NCBI RefSeq assembly: GCF_041080625.1
Contig: NZ_CP163518.1
Span: 7,619,501 to 7,683,500, forward strand
Length of the DNA: 64,000 bases
Direction of reading: 5' to 3'
From: Streptomyces sp. CG1
GTDB lineage: Bacteria > Actinomycetota > Actinomycetes > Streptomycetales > Streptomycetaceae
A program made the translations under genes and the position numbers. Shown one piece after another: positions 42,470 through 50,571 of the stretch (positions within the stretch are counted from its first letter, which is position 1; each line of letters opens with the position of its first letter). The notes beneath the pieces were generated by a model, which worked only from the letters and a program-made list of their open reading frames with translations, was not told the origin of the DNA and made no database searches.

Positions 42470-45367
42470 ATGCAGACCCCGGCGGACCGGCAGGACCGGC
42501 ACGAGTACCCCGCCCACTGGGAGGCGGACGTGGTGCTGCGCGACGGAGGTACCGCGCGCATCCGGCCCATCACCGTTGATGACGCCGACCGCCTGGTCAG
42601 CTTCTACGAGCAGGTCTCTGACGAGTCGAAGTACTACCGCTTCTTCGCTCCGTACCCACGCCTGTCCGCCAAGGACGTCCACCGCTTCACGCACCACGAC
42701 TTTGTGGACCGGGTGGGACTCGCGGCCACCATCGGCGGCGAGTTCATCGCCACCGTACGCTATGACCGCATCGGCACCGACGGCATGCCCGCCTCCGCGC
42801 CCGCCGACGAGGCCGAGGTCGCCTTCCTGGTGCAGGACGCGCACCAGGGCCGCGGGGTCGCCTCCGCCCTGCTGGAACACATCGCGGCCGTCGCCCGCGA
42901 GCGCGGCATCCGCCGCTTCGCCGCCGAGGTGCTGCCCGCCAACTCCAAGATGATCAAGGTGTTCACGGACGCCGGCTACACCCAGCAGCGCAGCTTCGAG
43001 GACGGCGTCGTCCGGCTGGAGTTCGACCTCGAACCCACCGACCGCTCCCTGGCCGTGCAGCGCGCGCGGGAACAGCGCGCCGAGGCCCGCTCGGTACGAC
43101 GGCTGCTCGCGCCCGGCTCCGTGGCGGTCGTCGGCGTCGGCCGTGCCGCCGGCGGGGTCGGCCGCAGCGTCCTAGGCAACATCCGGGAGGCCGGCTACGG
43201 CGGCCGTCTGCACGCCGTGAACAAGGCCTTCCCCGAGCACCTCAAGGAGGTCGACGGGGTGCCGGCGTACCGGTCCGTGCGGGACATCGAGGAGCCCGTC
43301 GACCTCGCTGTCGTCGCCGTACCGGCCGGGTATGTGCCCGGTGTGGTCGCCGAGTGCGGAGAACACGGGGTGCAGGGGCTCGTCGTGCTGTCCGCCGGAT
43401 ATGCCGAGAGCGGGCCCGAGGGGCGTGAGCGGCAGCGGGCGCTCGTGCAGCAGGCGCGCGCGTACGGCATGCGGATCATCGGCCCGAACGCCTTCGGCAT
43501 CATCAACACCTCGGCGGACGTCCGGCTGAACGCCTCGCTGGCCCCGGAGATGCCCCGCCCCGGCCGCATCGGGATGTTCGCCCAGTCCGGCGCCATCGGC
43601 ATCGCCCTGCTGTCCCGGCTGCACCGGCGCGGGGGAGGGGTCACGGGGGTCACGGGCGTGTCCACCTTCGTGTCGGCCGGCAACCGCGCGGACGTCTCCG
43701 GCAACGACGTCCTCCAGTACTGGTACGACGACCCGGAGACCGATGTCGTCCTGATGTACCTGGAGTCCATCGGCAACCCGCGCAAGTTCACCCGCCTCGC
43801 CCGGCGGACTGCGGCGGCGAAGCCGCTGGTCGTGGTGCAGGGCGTCGGTTCCGCGCCGCAGGGGCACGCGGTACGGGCGACCCGGCTGCCGCACGCCACC
43901 GTCTCCGCGCTGCTGCGGCAGGCCGGGGTGATCCGGGTCGACACGATCACCGAGCTGGTCGACGCGGGGCTGCTGCTCGCCCGGCAGCCGCTGCCCGCCG
44001 GGCCGAGGGTGGCGATCCTCGGCAACTCCGAGTCGCTGGGCGCGCTGACGTACGACCGGTGTCTGGCGGAAGGGCTGCGGCCGGCGCGGCCGCTGGACCT
44101 GACGACGGGGGCGACGGCGGAGGACTTCCACGGGGCGCTGGCGCGGGCCTTGGCCGACGACACGTACGACTCCGTCGTGGTGACGGCGATTCCCGCCATC
44201 GGGGAAGCGTCGCCGGGGGATGCCGAGCTGGCGGAGGCGCTGCGGTCGGCTGCGGCGGCCGTGCCCGGGAAGCCGGTGCTCGTGGTGCATGTGGAACTCG
44301 GAGGGCTTGCGGAGGCGTTGTCGGCTGCGGCGAGTACTGCCCCTCAGGCCGTCGAGAAGGCGCCCGGCGCTGCAGGCGGTACCCACCCTCCCCCACTCTC
44401 GGCCTCGCTCGCGCAGGGGGACCCCTGTCGGCCTGCGGAACGAGTGCCCGCCGCGGGAGCGGGGACCGGCGAGGGGGCCGGGTTTGCAGCCCCTCCGGAC
44501 GGCACCCGGCTCATCCCCGCCTACCCCGCCGCCGAGCGGGCCGTGCGGGCCCTTGCCGAAGCTGTGCGGTACGGGCAGTGGCGGCGGGAGGCGATGGATC
44601 CGGGGAAGGTGCCGGAGTACGACGACATCGAGGAGAAGGGGGCCGCGCGGCTGATCGGTGAGCTGCTCGCGCGTGGGGAAGGGCTCACCATCTCCGACGC
44701 GGAGACCTGCGAGCTGCTCGGCAAGTACGGCATCCCGGTGCGACGCGCGCTCCCCGCCCCCACCCCCGGCACAGCTGCCGAAGCCGCCCGCGCCGTCGGC
44801 TACCCGGTGGCCCTGAAGGCCACCGCCCCGCACCTCAGACACCGCGCCGACCTCGGCGGCGTACGCCTGGACCTTGCGGACGAGGAGCAACTGCTCCGGG
44901 CGTACGCCGAGTTGACCGAGCTGTTCGGGCAGCCGGAGGAGCTGCGGCCGGTGGTGCAGGGGATGGCGCCCAGGGGGGTCGACACGGTCGTACGCGCGGT
45001 GATCGACCCCGCCGCCGGGGCCGTGCTGTCCTTCGGGCTCGCCGGGGCCGCCTCGCAGCTGCTCGGGGACATGGCGCACCGGCTGGTCCCGGTCACCGAC
45101 CGGGAGGCGACCTCGCTGGTGCGGTCGATCCGCACGGCGCCGCTGCTGTTCGGCTGGCGCGGCTCCGCGCCCGTGGACACCCCGGCGCTGGAGGAGCTGC
45201 TGCTGAGGGTGTCCCGGCTGGTCGACGATCACCCGGAGGTGGTCGCCGTCACCCTGGAGCCGGTCGTCGTCGCCGGGCGCGGCGTGAGCGTCCTGGGCGC
45301 CACGGTACGGCTCGCGCCGCCGCCCGCCCGTGACGACCTGGGTCCGCGCACGATGCCTGCGTACTGA
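42470..45367 (+). CDS. GNAT acetyltransferase fused to NDP-forming acyl-CoA synthetase (Pat-like)
   Basis: ATG 42470 is chosen because TACTCT ends 7 nt before it, a leaderless arrangement, and the upstream frame is not protein-like. The 965-residue protein begins with a GNAT domain (about 20-190; RIRPITVDDADRLVSFYEQV, VQDAHQGRGVASALLEHIA is the acetyl-CoA loop). Then come a CoA-binding/succinyl-CoA-ligase part (about 205-640; VAVVGVGRAAGGVGRSVLGN, GRIGMFAQSGAIGIALL) and an ATP-grasp domain (about 740-960). The order GNAT first matches the Streptomyces PatA enzyme, a lysine acetyltransferase of acyl-CoA synthetases, and is the reverse of Salmonella Pat. A repeat-like hairpin sequence interrupts the linker at 44381-44426. 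Confidence 0.9.
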   Translation: MQTPADRQDRHEYPAHWEADVVLRDGGTARIRPITVDDADRLVSFYEQVSDESKYYRFFAPYPRLSAKDVHRFTHHDFVDRVGLAATIGGEFIATVRYDRIGTDGMPASAPADEAEVAFLVQDAHQGRGVASALLEHIAAVARERGIRRFAAEVLPANSKMIKVFTDAGYTQQRSFEDGVVRLEFDLEPTDRSLAVQRAREQRAEARSVRRLLAPGSVAVVGVGRAAGGVGRSVLGNIREAGYGGRLHAVNKAFPEHLKEVDGVPAYRSVRDIEEPVDLAVVAVPAGYVPGVVAECGEHGVQGLVVLSAGYAESGPEGRERQRALVQQARAYGMRIIGPNAFGIINTSADVRLNASLAPEMPRPGRIGMFAQSGAIGIALLSRLHRRGGGVTGVTGVSTFVSAGNRADVSGNDVLQYWYDDPETDVVLMYLESIGNPRKFTRLARRTAAAKPLVVVQGVGSAPQGHAVRATRLPHATVSALLRQAGVIRVDTITELVDAGLLLARQPLPAGPRVAILGNSESLGALTYDRCLAEGLRPARPLDLTTGATAEDFHGALARALADDTYDSVVVTAIPAIGEASPGDAELAEALRSAAAAVPGKPVLVVHVELGGLAEALSAAASTAPQAVEKAPGAAGGTHPPPLSASLAQGDPCRPAERVPAAGAGTGEGAGFAAPPDGTRLIPAYPAAERAVRALAEAVRYGQWRREAMDPGKVPEYDDIEEKGAARLIGELLARGEGLTISDAETCELLGKYGIPVRRALPAPTPGTAAEAARAVGYPVALKATAPHLRHRADLGGVRLDLADEEQLLRAYAELTELFGQPEELRPVVQGMAPRGVDTVVRAVIDPAAGAVLSFGLAGAASQLLGDMAHRLVPVTDREATSLVRSIRTAPLLFGWRGSAPVDTPALEELLLRVSRLVDDHPEVVAVTLEPVVVAGRGVSVLGATVRLAPPPARDDLGPRTMPAY
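44381..44426 (+). repeat. Dispersed Streptomyces palindromic repeat inside the Pat-like gene
   Basis: CCACCCTCCCCCACTCTCGG continues CCTCGCTCGCGCAGGGGGACCCC. This closely resembles a repeat seen many times between Streptomyces genes, as I recall it (CCCTCCCCCACTCTCGGC..GGGGGACCCC). Here it sits in frame in the interdomain linker and adds residues of low complexity. No copy-number count was made. Confidence 0.5.
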
Positions 45368-45552
45368 TGGCGCCGGTCACCCGTAGGAGCGCCTCATGGT
45401 CCGGGGCTTCCGGTGCGTGCGCGGGTGCGGGATCCTGGTGGGTTCTCGCCCATGCGGCAGAGCCGCACAGCGAGCGCAGCGCCGAGCCCCCGAGGCCGGC
45501 TGCCCCCGCGTCGGCTTCCCGTGACCGGCCCGGACCCCCCTTGCCCACGGAT

Positions 45553-45558
45553 TAGGAT
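45553..45558 (+). promoter_or_regulatory. -10 hexamer for leaderless DUF5998 gene
   Basis: TAGGAT ends 7 nt before ATG 45566 and no Shine-Dalgarno sequence is present. Confidence 0.5.
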
Positions 45559-45565
45559 GGACGCC

Positions 45566-46153
45566 ATGGCCAAGACCAGTACGACGACCCAGGGGCTGCG
45601 CGCGGCGATCGAGCGCAGCGGCTACTACCCGGCCCTCGTGGCCGAGGCGGTGGACGCCGCCGTGGGCGGCGAGCCCATCCGGTCGTTCCTGGTCCACCAG
45701 GAGACGACGTTCGACCAGAACGAGGTCCGCCGGCATGTGACGGTGCTGGTCCTCACCGGCAACCGCTTCATCGTCAGCCACACCGACGAGCAGGCCGCCG
45801 ACACCACCTCCCCGACCCCGTACGCCACCACCTCCACCGAGTCCGTGAAGCTCGGCCGGATCTCCTCGGTCGTGGTCAGCCGCGTGGTCGCGAACCCCGA
45901 GCAGTACAAGCCGGGCACGCTGCCCCGCGAGGTCGTGCTGACCATCGGCTGGGGCGCGGTCAGCCGTATCGACCTGGAGCCCGCCGCCTGCGGCGACCCC
46001 AACTGCGACGCCGACCACGGCTACACGGGCAACTCCACGGCGGACGACCTCAGCCTGCGCGTCAGCGAGGCCGGGGACGGCCCGGAGACGGTGCGCCAGG
46101 CGCTCGACTTCGCGCAGGCCATCTCGGAGGCGACCGCGGACCTCACCCGCTGA
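45566..46153 (+). CDS. DUF5998 family protein
   Basis: ATG 45566 follows TAGGAT by 7 nt; an in-frame ATG at 45557 overlaps that hexamer and would not be on a leaderless transcript. The 195-residue protein is conserved-looking from SGYYPALVAEAVDAAVGGEP to the end. It has a beta-rich middle (VRRHVTVLVLTGNRFIVSHT), a Cys/Asp cluster CGDPNCDADHGYTG that may bind metal, and a terminal helix. DUF5998 is an actinobacterial family without known function; it has a PH-like appearance. The stop codon overlaps the start of the phosphodiesterase gene by one base, so the two are co-translated. Confidence 0.85.
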   Translation: MAKTSTTTQGLRAAIERSGYYPALVAEAVDAAVGGEPIRSFLVHQETTFDQNEVRRHVTVLVLTGNRFIVSHTDEQAADTTSPTPYATTSTESVKLGRISSVVVSRVVANPEQYKPGTLPREVVLTIGWGAVSRIDLEPAACGDPNCDADHGYTGNSTADDLSLRVSEAGDGPETVRQALDFAQAISEATADLTR

Positions 46154-47343
46154 TGTCCCAGCTCTCCGCCTGGGACCACCCGGAACCGCTCGCCCTGGAC
46201 ACCGCCCCGCTGCCCGAGTACGGCACCGGCTCCCTCGCCGACCTGCTGCCCACCCTGGCCGCCGGCCTGGGCGTCCCCGGCCTGACCGCGACGATCCCGG
46301 AACTGACCGCGGCCGACCGGGTCTGTGTCTTCCTGATCGACGGGCTCGGCTGGGAGCAGCTGCGGGCCCACGCCGACGAGGCTCCCTTCCTGGCCTCGCT
46401 GCTCGGCAGCTCGCGCGGCGGCACCGGCCGCCCCCTCACCGCCGGATACCCGGCGACCACCGCGACCTCCCTCGCCTCCGTCGGCACCGGCCTGCCGCCC
46501 GGCGCCCACGGTCTGCCCGGCTACACCGTGCGCGACCCGGCCACCGGCGCGCTGATGAACCAGCTCCGCTGGCAGCCGTACACCGATCCGCGCGCCTGGC
46601 AGCCGTATCCCACGGTCTTCCAGCGGGCCCACGAGGCCGGAGTGCACACCGCACAGGTGACCTCGCCCGCCTTCGAGCACACCCCGCTCACCCGGATCGC
46701 GCTCAGCGGCGGCGGCTTCCACGGCCGGCTGAGCGGCGAGGAGCGCATGGACCTCGCGGCCGGGCAACTGGCCGCCGGGGACCGCTCGCTGGTCTACACG
46801 TACTACGCCGAGCTGGACGGCGCCGGACACCGCTACGGTGTCGCCTCCGACACCTGGCGCGGCCAGCTGATGTACGTCGACCGGCTCGCCCAGCGGCTCG
46901 CCGAGCAACTGCCGTCGCGCAGCGCGCTCTACGTCACCGCCGACCATGGCATGGTCGACGTCCCGTTCGACGACGAGCACCGCATCGACTTCGACACGGA
47001 CTGGGAGCTGCGCGCCGGGGTCGCCCTGCTCGGCGGCGAGGGCCGGGCCCGGCACGTGTACGCGGTGCCGGGCGCCGAGAACGACGTACTGACCTGCTGG
47101 CGCGAGGTGCTCGGTGAGCAGTTCTGGGTGGCCTCGCGGGACGAGGCGATCGCGGCGGGCTGGTTCGGGCCGCATATCGACGAGCGGGTGTACGCCCGGC
47201 TCGGTGACGTGATCGCGGCCGCCCACGACGACGTCCTGATCATCGCCACCGAGCGGGAGCCGAAGGAGTCGGCGCTGGTCGGCAACCACGGCTCGATGAC
47301 GCCCGCCGAGCAGCTGGTCCCGCTGCTCGAAGTACGCTCCTGA
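46153..47343 (+). CDS. Alkaline phosphatase-superfamily phosphodiesterase (NPP type)
   Basis: The 396-residue enzyme is a type I phosphodiesterase/nucleotide pyrophosphatase relative. VCVFLIDGLGWEQL supplies the first metal Asp, PATTATSLASVGTGLPPGAH the nucleophilic Thr with the NPP-type TSLATG context, and YYAELDGAGHRYG, YVTADHGMVDVP and VGNHGSMTP the remaining metal ligands. No signal peptide is visible, so it acts in the cytoplasm. It should hydrolyse a phosphodiester or pyrophosphate in a small metabolite or nucleotide. It forms an operon with DUF5998. The thymidine kinase stub begins 46 nt downstream. Confidence 0.88.
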   Translation: MSQLSAWDHPEPLALDTAPLPEYGTGSLADLLPTLAAGLGVPGLTATIPELTAADRVCVFLIDGLGWEQLRAHADEAPFLASLLGSSRGGTGRPLTAGYPATTATSLASVGTGLPPGAHGLPGYTVRDPATGALMNQLRWQPYTDPRAWQPYPTVFQRAHEAGVHTAQVTSPAFEHTPLTRIALSGGGFHGRLSGEERMDLAAGQLAAGDRSLVYTYYAELDGAGHRYGVASDTWRGQLMYVDRLAQRLAEQLPSRSALYVTADHGMVDVPFDDEHRIDFDTDWELRAGVALLGGEGRARHVYAVPGAENDVLTCWREVLGEQFWVASRDEAIAAGWFGPHIDERVYARLGDVIAAAHDDVLIIATEREPKESALVGNHGSMTPAEQLVPLLEVRS

Positions 47344-47389
47344 CGCCCCCTCCCGTGACCACTCTCACCGAAAGGTGCTCGAACTCCTC

Positions 47390-47551
47390 ATGCCCGAGCT
47401 GGTGTTCTTCTCCGGAACGATGGACTGCGGGAAGTCGACCGATTTTCTTGGGTATGTGCCATCGGCTGCCCATGGTGTGGGTCGTGTTATGTCGGGCAGT
47501 GGCGAAGATGCCCCTTCTGTTCGTTTGGTCCGAAAGGTTCCTGTGGCCTGA
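47390..47551 (+). pseudogene. Native thymidine kinase gene cut in its P-loop; 53-codon hybrid frame
   Basis: AAAGG precedes ATG 47390, and the frame begins MPELVFFSGTMDCGKST, the exact N terminus expected of Streptomyces thymidine kinase including its P-loop. At 47437 homology stops. The frame continues with 36 unrelated residues (DFLGYVPSAAHGVGRV...) coded by less GC-rich DNA to TGA 47549-47551. That stop overlaps the ATG of a full thymidine kinase gene (TGATG), so ribosomes that read the stub can reinitiate on the intact gene. The breakpoint falls within a 17-bp identity shared by both copies (ATGGACTGCGGGAAGTC, 47420-47436 and 47581-47597). I read this as one junction of a foreign element integrated in the gene. 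Confidence 0.85.
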
Positions 47552-48201
47552 TGTCCGAATTGGTGTTCTTCTCGGGGACTATGGACTGCGGGAAGTCAAC
47601 TTTGGCGCTACAAATCGAACATAATCGATCGGCGCGTGGTCTGCAGGGGCTGATCTTCACGCGTGATGACCGTGCGGGTGAGGGCAAGCTGTCGTCGCGT
47701 CTGGGGCTGGTGACCGACGCGGTGGAGGCCGGGCCGGGGCTGGATCTGTACGGATATGTGGTGGAGCAGTTGTCTCGGGGCGGCCGGGTCGACTACGTGA
47801 TCGTGGACGAGGCCCAGTTCCTGTTGTCCGGGCAGATCGACCAACTGGCCCGGATCGTGGACGACTTGGAGCTGGACGTCTTCGCGTTCGGTATCACCAC
47901 CGACTTCCGGACGAGGCTCTTCCCCGGCTCGCAGCGTCTGATCGAACTTGCCGATCGCCTGGAGACTTTGCAGGTTGAGGCGATGTGCTGGTGCGGTGCT
48001 CGGGCCACGCACAATGCGCGAACCGTGGGTGGAGAGATGGTCGTCGAGGGGGAGCAGGTCGTTGTGGGCGACGTGGCTCAGTCGGCGGCGGAGGTCGGGT
48101 ACGAGGTGCTCTGCCGACGTCATCACCGCAGGCGGATGACGAGCGCCACGGCGCGAGCGGCGGCGCTGTCGCCGGACGTGCTGCCGGTCACGGCCACGTG
48201 A
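47551..48201 (+). CDS. tdk: Thymidine kinase, complete second copy
   Basis: The 216-residue protein begins MSELVFFSGTMDCGKST and runs through the whole type II thymidine kinase fold. It has the P-loop, the DEAQF Walker B/catalytic segment (YVIVDEAQFLLSGQIDQ), FGITTDFRTRLFPGSQRLIE, zinc-ribbon Cys pairs (CWCGARATHNAR and a late C with RRHHRRR) and the lasso region. It phosphorylates thymidine in the salvage pathway. Its first 17 codons differ from the truncated native copy by several silent or conservative changes, so it is a homologue brought from outside rather than a recent duplicate. It has no own ribosome binding site and seems translated by coupling to the stub. Confidence 0.93.
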   Translation: MSELVFFSGTMDCGKSTLALQIEHNRSARGLQGLIFTRDDRAGEGKLSSRLGLVTDAVEAGPGLDLYGYVVEQLSRGGRVDYVIVDEAQFLLSGQIDQLARIVDDLELDVFAFGITTDFRTRLFPGSQRLIELADRLETLQVEAMCWCGARATHNARTVGGEMVVEGEQVVVGDVAQSAAEVGYEVLCRRHHRRRMTSATARAAALSPDVLPVTAT

Positions 48202-48303
48202 CCTCTGGCTGGCGAGAGGCACGTCGGCTTGCTCTTCGGGCCGCGCTCGCCATGGGGGAACGGGGAGGCGCCGGGGAGTGGGCTCGGCAGGGTGGCCTTG
48301 GCC

Positions 48304-48332
48304 GCAGGTTCGAGTCCTGGGCAGGAGCCACC
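48304..48332 (+). other. tRNA 3'-end-like sequence (possible attachment-site remnant)
   Basis: GCAGGTTCGAGTCCTGG followed by a G/C-rich tract and CCACCA resembles a T-arm plus acceptor end. The T-stem has one mismatch, the spacing to CCA is two nucleotides too long, and no D-arm or anticodon arm precedes it, so this is not a functional tRNA gene. tRNA 3' ends are usual integration sites, so it may be a scar. Confidence 0.3.
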
Positions 48333-48436
48333 AAACATGGGAAGCGCAACCGTCGCGGATGCGGGGCGGGACGTTGGTGGTGACGGCGGCCGTCTCGCTC
48401 TGAATCCGGCGTACGCCCGACTCGTCTGCCATTGGG

Positions 48437-48468
48437 GCCCTGACCAGGGGAAACAGCCTGGTCAGGGC
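48437..48468. terminator. 12-bp perfect hairpin
   Basis: GCCCTGACCAGG (48437-48448) pairs with CCTGGTCAGGGC (48457-48468), followed by TCTTGTG. It is of the terminator type found after tRNA genes in Streptomyces. Confidence 0.65.
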
Positions 48469-48689
48469 TCTTGTGCGTCTGGGGGGAGTGCCCGCGTCTA
48501 CCTGGGGTTTCCTGGGAGTCCTCGGGGGATTGTGCACTGGATGTCCACGGAGGTGGGGTGCTGCCGGGTGGTCTGCGGGCTGTGAATGGCGCGTAGGCGG
48601 GAGCCCTCGGCGGAGCCCGAAACATGGGAACGCGGAAAGTCTCACGTCGACGGGGGAGCGCTGACCATCCATGCTGTCATGCCGCTGAA

Positions 48690-49125
48690 AAGGGGTAGAT
48701 CGGTTTCGCATTCCGGTCGGCATGCGGACCAGCCCCGACCGAAACACCAGGGACGAACCGTCGATGTCATCGTGCTGGAAGCCGTGCAGGGAGAGCAGGG
48801 CGAGCACAGCGTCATCGGGCCGATACCCCTGGTCGGCGAGGCAGGCCCGGATGCGTTCGAGGCGCTGGAGATCCCCCAGCCCGCGGGGCTGACGGTGGCC
48901 TTGGCCACCCAGATCCTCGCGTCGACGAGTTCGCTGGCCGCGCGGTTGTGCGGGCACGGGTACCACGGAGGGCATTTGTGAGGGGCGTCCTTGATCTCCG
49001 GTATGCGCGGCTGCGCGGCCTGGACCAGCTGACCGGGGCGGTAGAACTGCGGCGGTGGGACGGGGCCGCCTCCCCAGGACTGGGCATGCGGTGAGTCAGA
49101 GGTTGCCTGACAGTGCGCCGAGGCA
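48690..49125 (-). pseudogene. Unidentified protein gene broken by a frameshift
   Basis: Read leftwards, one frame (about 49120-48885) gives PPPQFYRPGQLVQAAQPRIP and DAPHKCPPWYPCPHNRAASE then LVDARIWVAKATVSP. The adjoining frame (about 48880-48690) gives RGLGDLQRLERIRACLADQG, YRPDDAVLALLSLHGFQHDD and IDGSSLVFRSGLVRMP. Both parts look like real protein, and adding one C in the run at about 48878-48881 would join them. No start codon precedes the first part in frame, so the N terminus is also lost. The Cys pair in HKCPPWYPCPH might bind metal. I do not recognise the family. Confidence 0.45.
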
Positions 49126-49316
49126 CAGTTGCCCCCGGCACGTTGCCGACGACGAGCTCGTCAGGCGGTGGACACGAGCCGAACTCCAGTCAGCCGCTGA
49201 CCAAAACCATGTCGGGACAACCTTGTCGGCCGCACACGCTGGCGCAAGGCCGGGACACGCTGTACTCCGCTTCGATAGTCTGAACAGTTCTGTGAGAGCG
49301 GTTGTTGGGAGCATGG

Positions 49317-49454
49317 ATGGGTAAGGGCGTGCAGGGGATGCCCCTTGAGGTGCAGCACATCAGGAGGGCACTGCTGCGGGAGTTCGAGGGCCGGATCTCC
49401 ATGGACGACTTCGAGAAGAAGGACCCCAAGGAGCGTGAGACCAGGCCGTCGGCC
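49317..49454 (+). pseudogene. 5' stub of an unidentified gene, truncated at about 49455
   Basis: From ATG 49317 the sequence MGKGVQGMPLEVQHIRRALL and REFEGRISMDDFEKKDPKER looks like the start of a large actinobacterial protein; I associate this opening with proteins of restriction/helicase type, without certainty. Coherent sequence ends near 49455, where the 3' part of an ArsR-type gene takes over in another frame. The stub frame runs on to 49544 as nonsense. It is therefore one side of a deletion or insertion scar. Confidence 0.45.
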
Positions 49455-49468
49455 GCCGCGAATTACCG

Positions 49469-50308
49469 TTGTTCGACCTTGCGACCCCCGACGACGGCAC
49501 GCTGCCCGATCTCCTCACAGCGCCGACCGGCGCCACGAGCCTGAGCGATGGGCTGGCAGCAGTACAGTCCAAGCCGCAAGCCCAGTTCACCGCTGATCTG
49601 GCCGTGGCGCGCAGCCTGCGCCCCGACCTGCCGCAATGGATAGTCGATTTCCACCACAGGCAACCGGAGGTCACCAACCGACTGGCTCGGCTGCTAAACG
49701 CTTACCACCGTCTGGCCATCGCGCCCGGCTGGCGGTACGTGGAGCACGCCGTCCAGGCCGCGTTCGACAGTGCGGCAGCGACAGCCGACGTCATGCTGAA
49801 TGGCCTGCACCCGTCGATCAGCTGGGAGTTCCCTGTCCTGACCGTCCCGTGCCACCTCCCCCACGACGTGGACCTCCACCTGGCCGGCCGTGGCCTGTTA
49901 CTGGTCCCCGCGTTCTACCTGCGCGCCCCCACAGCCCGCCTCGACAACCACGACGAGCAGGCCCCCATCGAGCTCTACTTCCCGGTGCGCCACAAGCACG
50001 CTGCCCTTCGCGACGACGACCCGCACCTCGACCCCGGCCTCACCCGCCTGCTGGGTCGTACCCGAGCTGCGGTCCTCGCCGCCCTGACCACCGTCCGCAG
50101 CACCACCGAACTCGCCACCCGGGTTGGCATCTCCGCCGCCACCGCCAGCCACCACCTCAACGCCCTGCGAGCAGGCGGCCTGATCACAACCGCGCGCGAA
50201 CACGGCACCGCCCGGCACAACCTCACCCACCTCGGCCTGCGCCTGCTTCACAGCTCACCCCGCACCCCCGGCCAACCCGTGACCGCCTTCTTCCAACCAC
50301 CCACATGA
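49469..50308 (+). pseudogene. ArsR-type winged-helix regulator lacking its N terminus
   Basis: The frame gives FDLATPDDGTLPDLLTAPTG to the end, 279 residues. It closely follows Streptomyces ArsR-type regulators of about 330 residues, of which the first 55-60 residues are missing. The C-terminal HTH is intact (TTVRSTTELATRVGISAATA, then SHHLNALRAGGLITT). The nominal TTG start at 49469 has no ribosome binding site. Codon 144 (49898-49900) is TTA. The upstream junction at about 49455-49465 joins it to an unrelated gene stub, so it is probably not expressed as a full regulator, although the DNA-binding domain remains. Confidence 0.6.
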
Positions 50309-50571
50309 CAGCATTGCGCGGCGTCCTTCCGGGGTCGCGGCCTCCAGACAGGCTGCCAAGCCCAGACGGCCGGCCATCCCTGACATGCAAACATGCCTGA
50401 CGAACCCTCGGATATTGGTAAGGCAACTGCTGGACGGCCTACTTGTGTCGGCGTACGGACTTGTCTGGGCCCGGCAAGATTTCCGTGAAGCAGGCGCATG
50501 CCACCGTGCGCCGGTGACGCTCCGTCACGGGTAGCGGCACTGTCAGCGAGTGTGATGACCTCGTACGGATC
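50309..50571. other. Spacer before the ISL3 transposase remnant
   Basis: This 263-bp stretch presumably contains the left end of the ISL3 element, but I could not identify a matching pair of terminal inverted repeats because the right end is lost. No gene is seen. Confidence 0.35.

Larger units (their letters stand above)
48202..49316. other. Accessory region of decayed sequence
   Basis: Over 1.1 kb without an intact gene. It holds a tRNA-3'-end-like stretch, a hairpin and a frameshifted unknown gene (each listed). Just before the next start, TAGTCT at 49276-49281 could be a -10. The rest shows no recognisable coding sequence. Confidence 0.45.
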
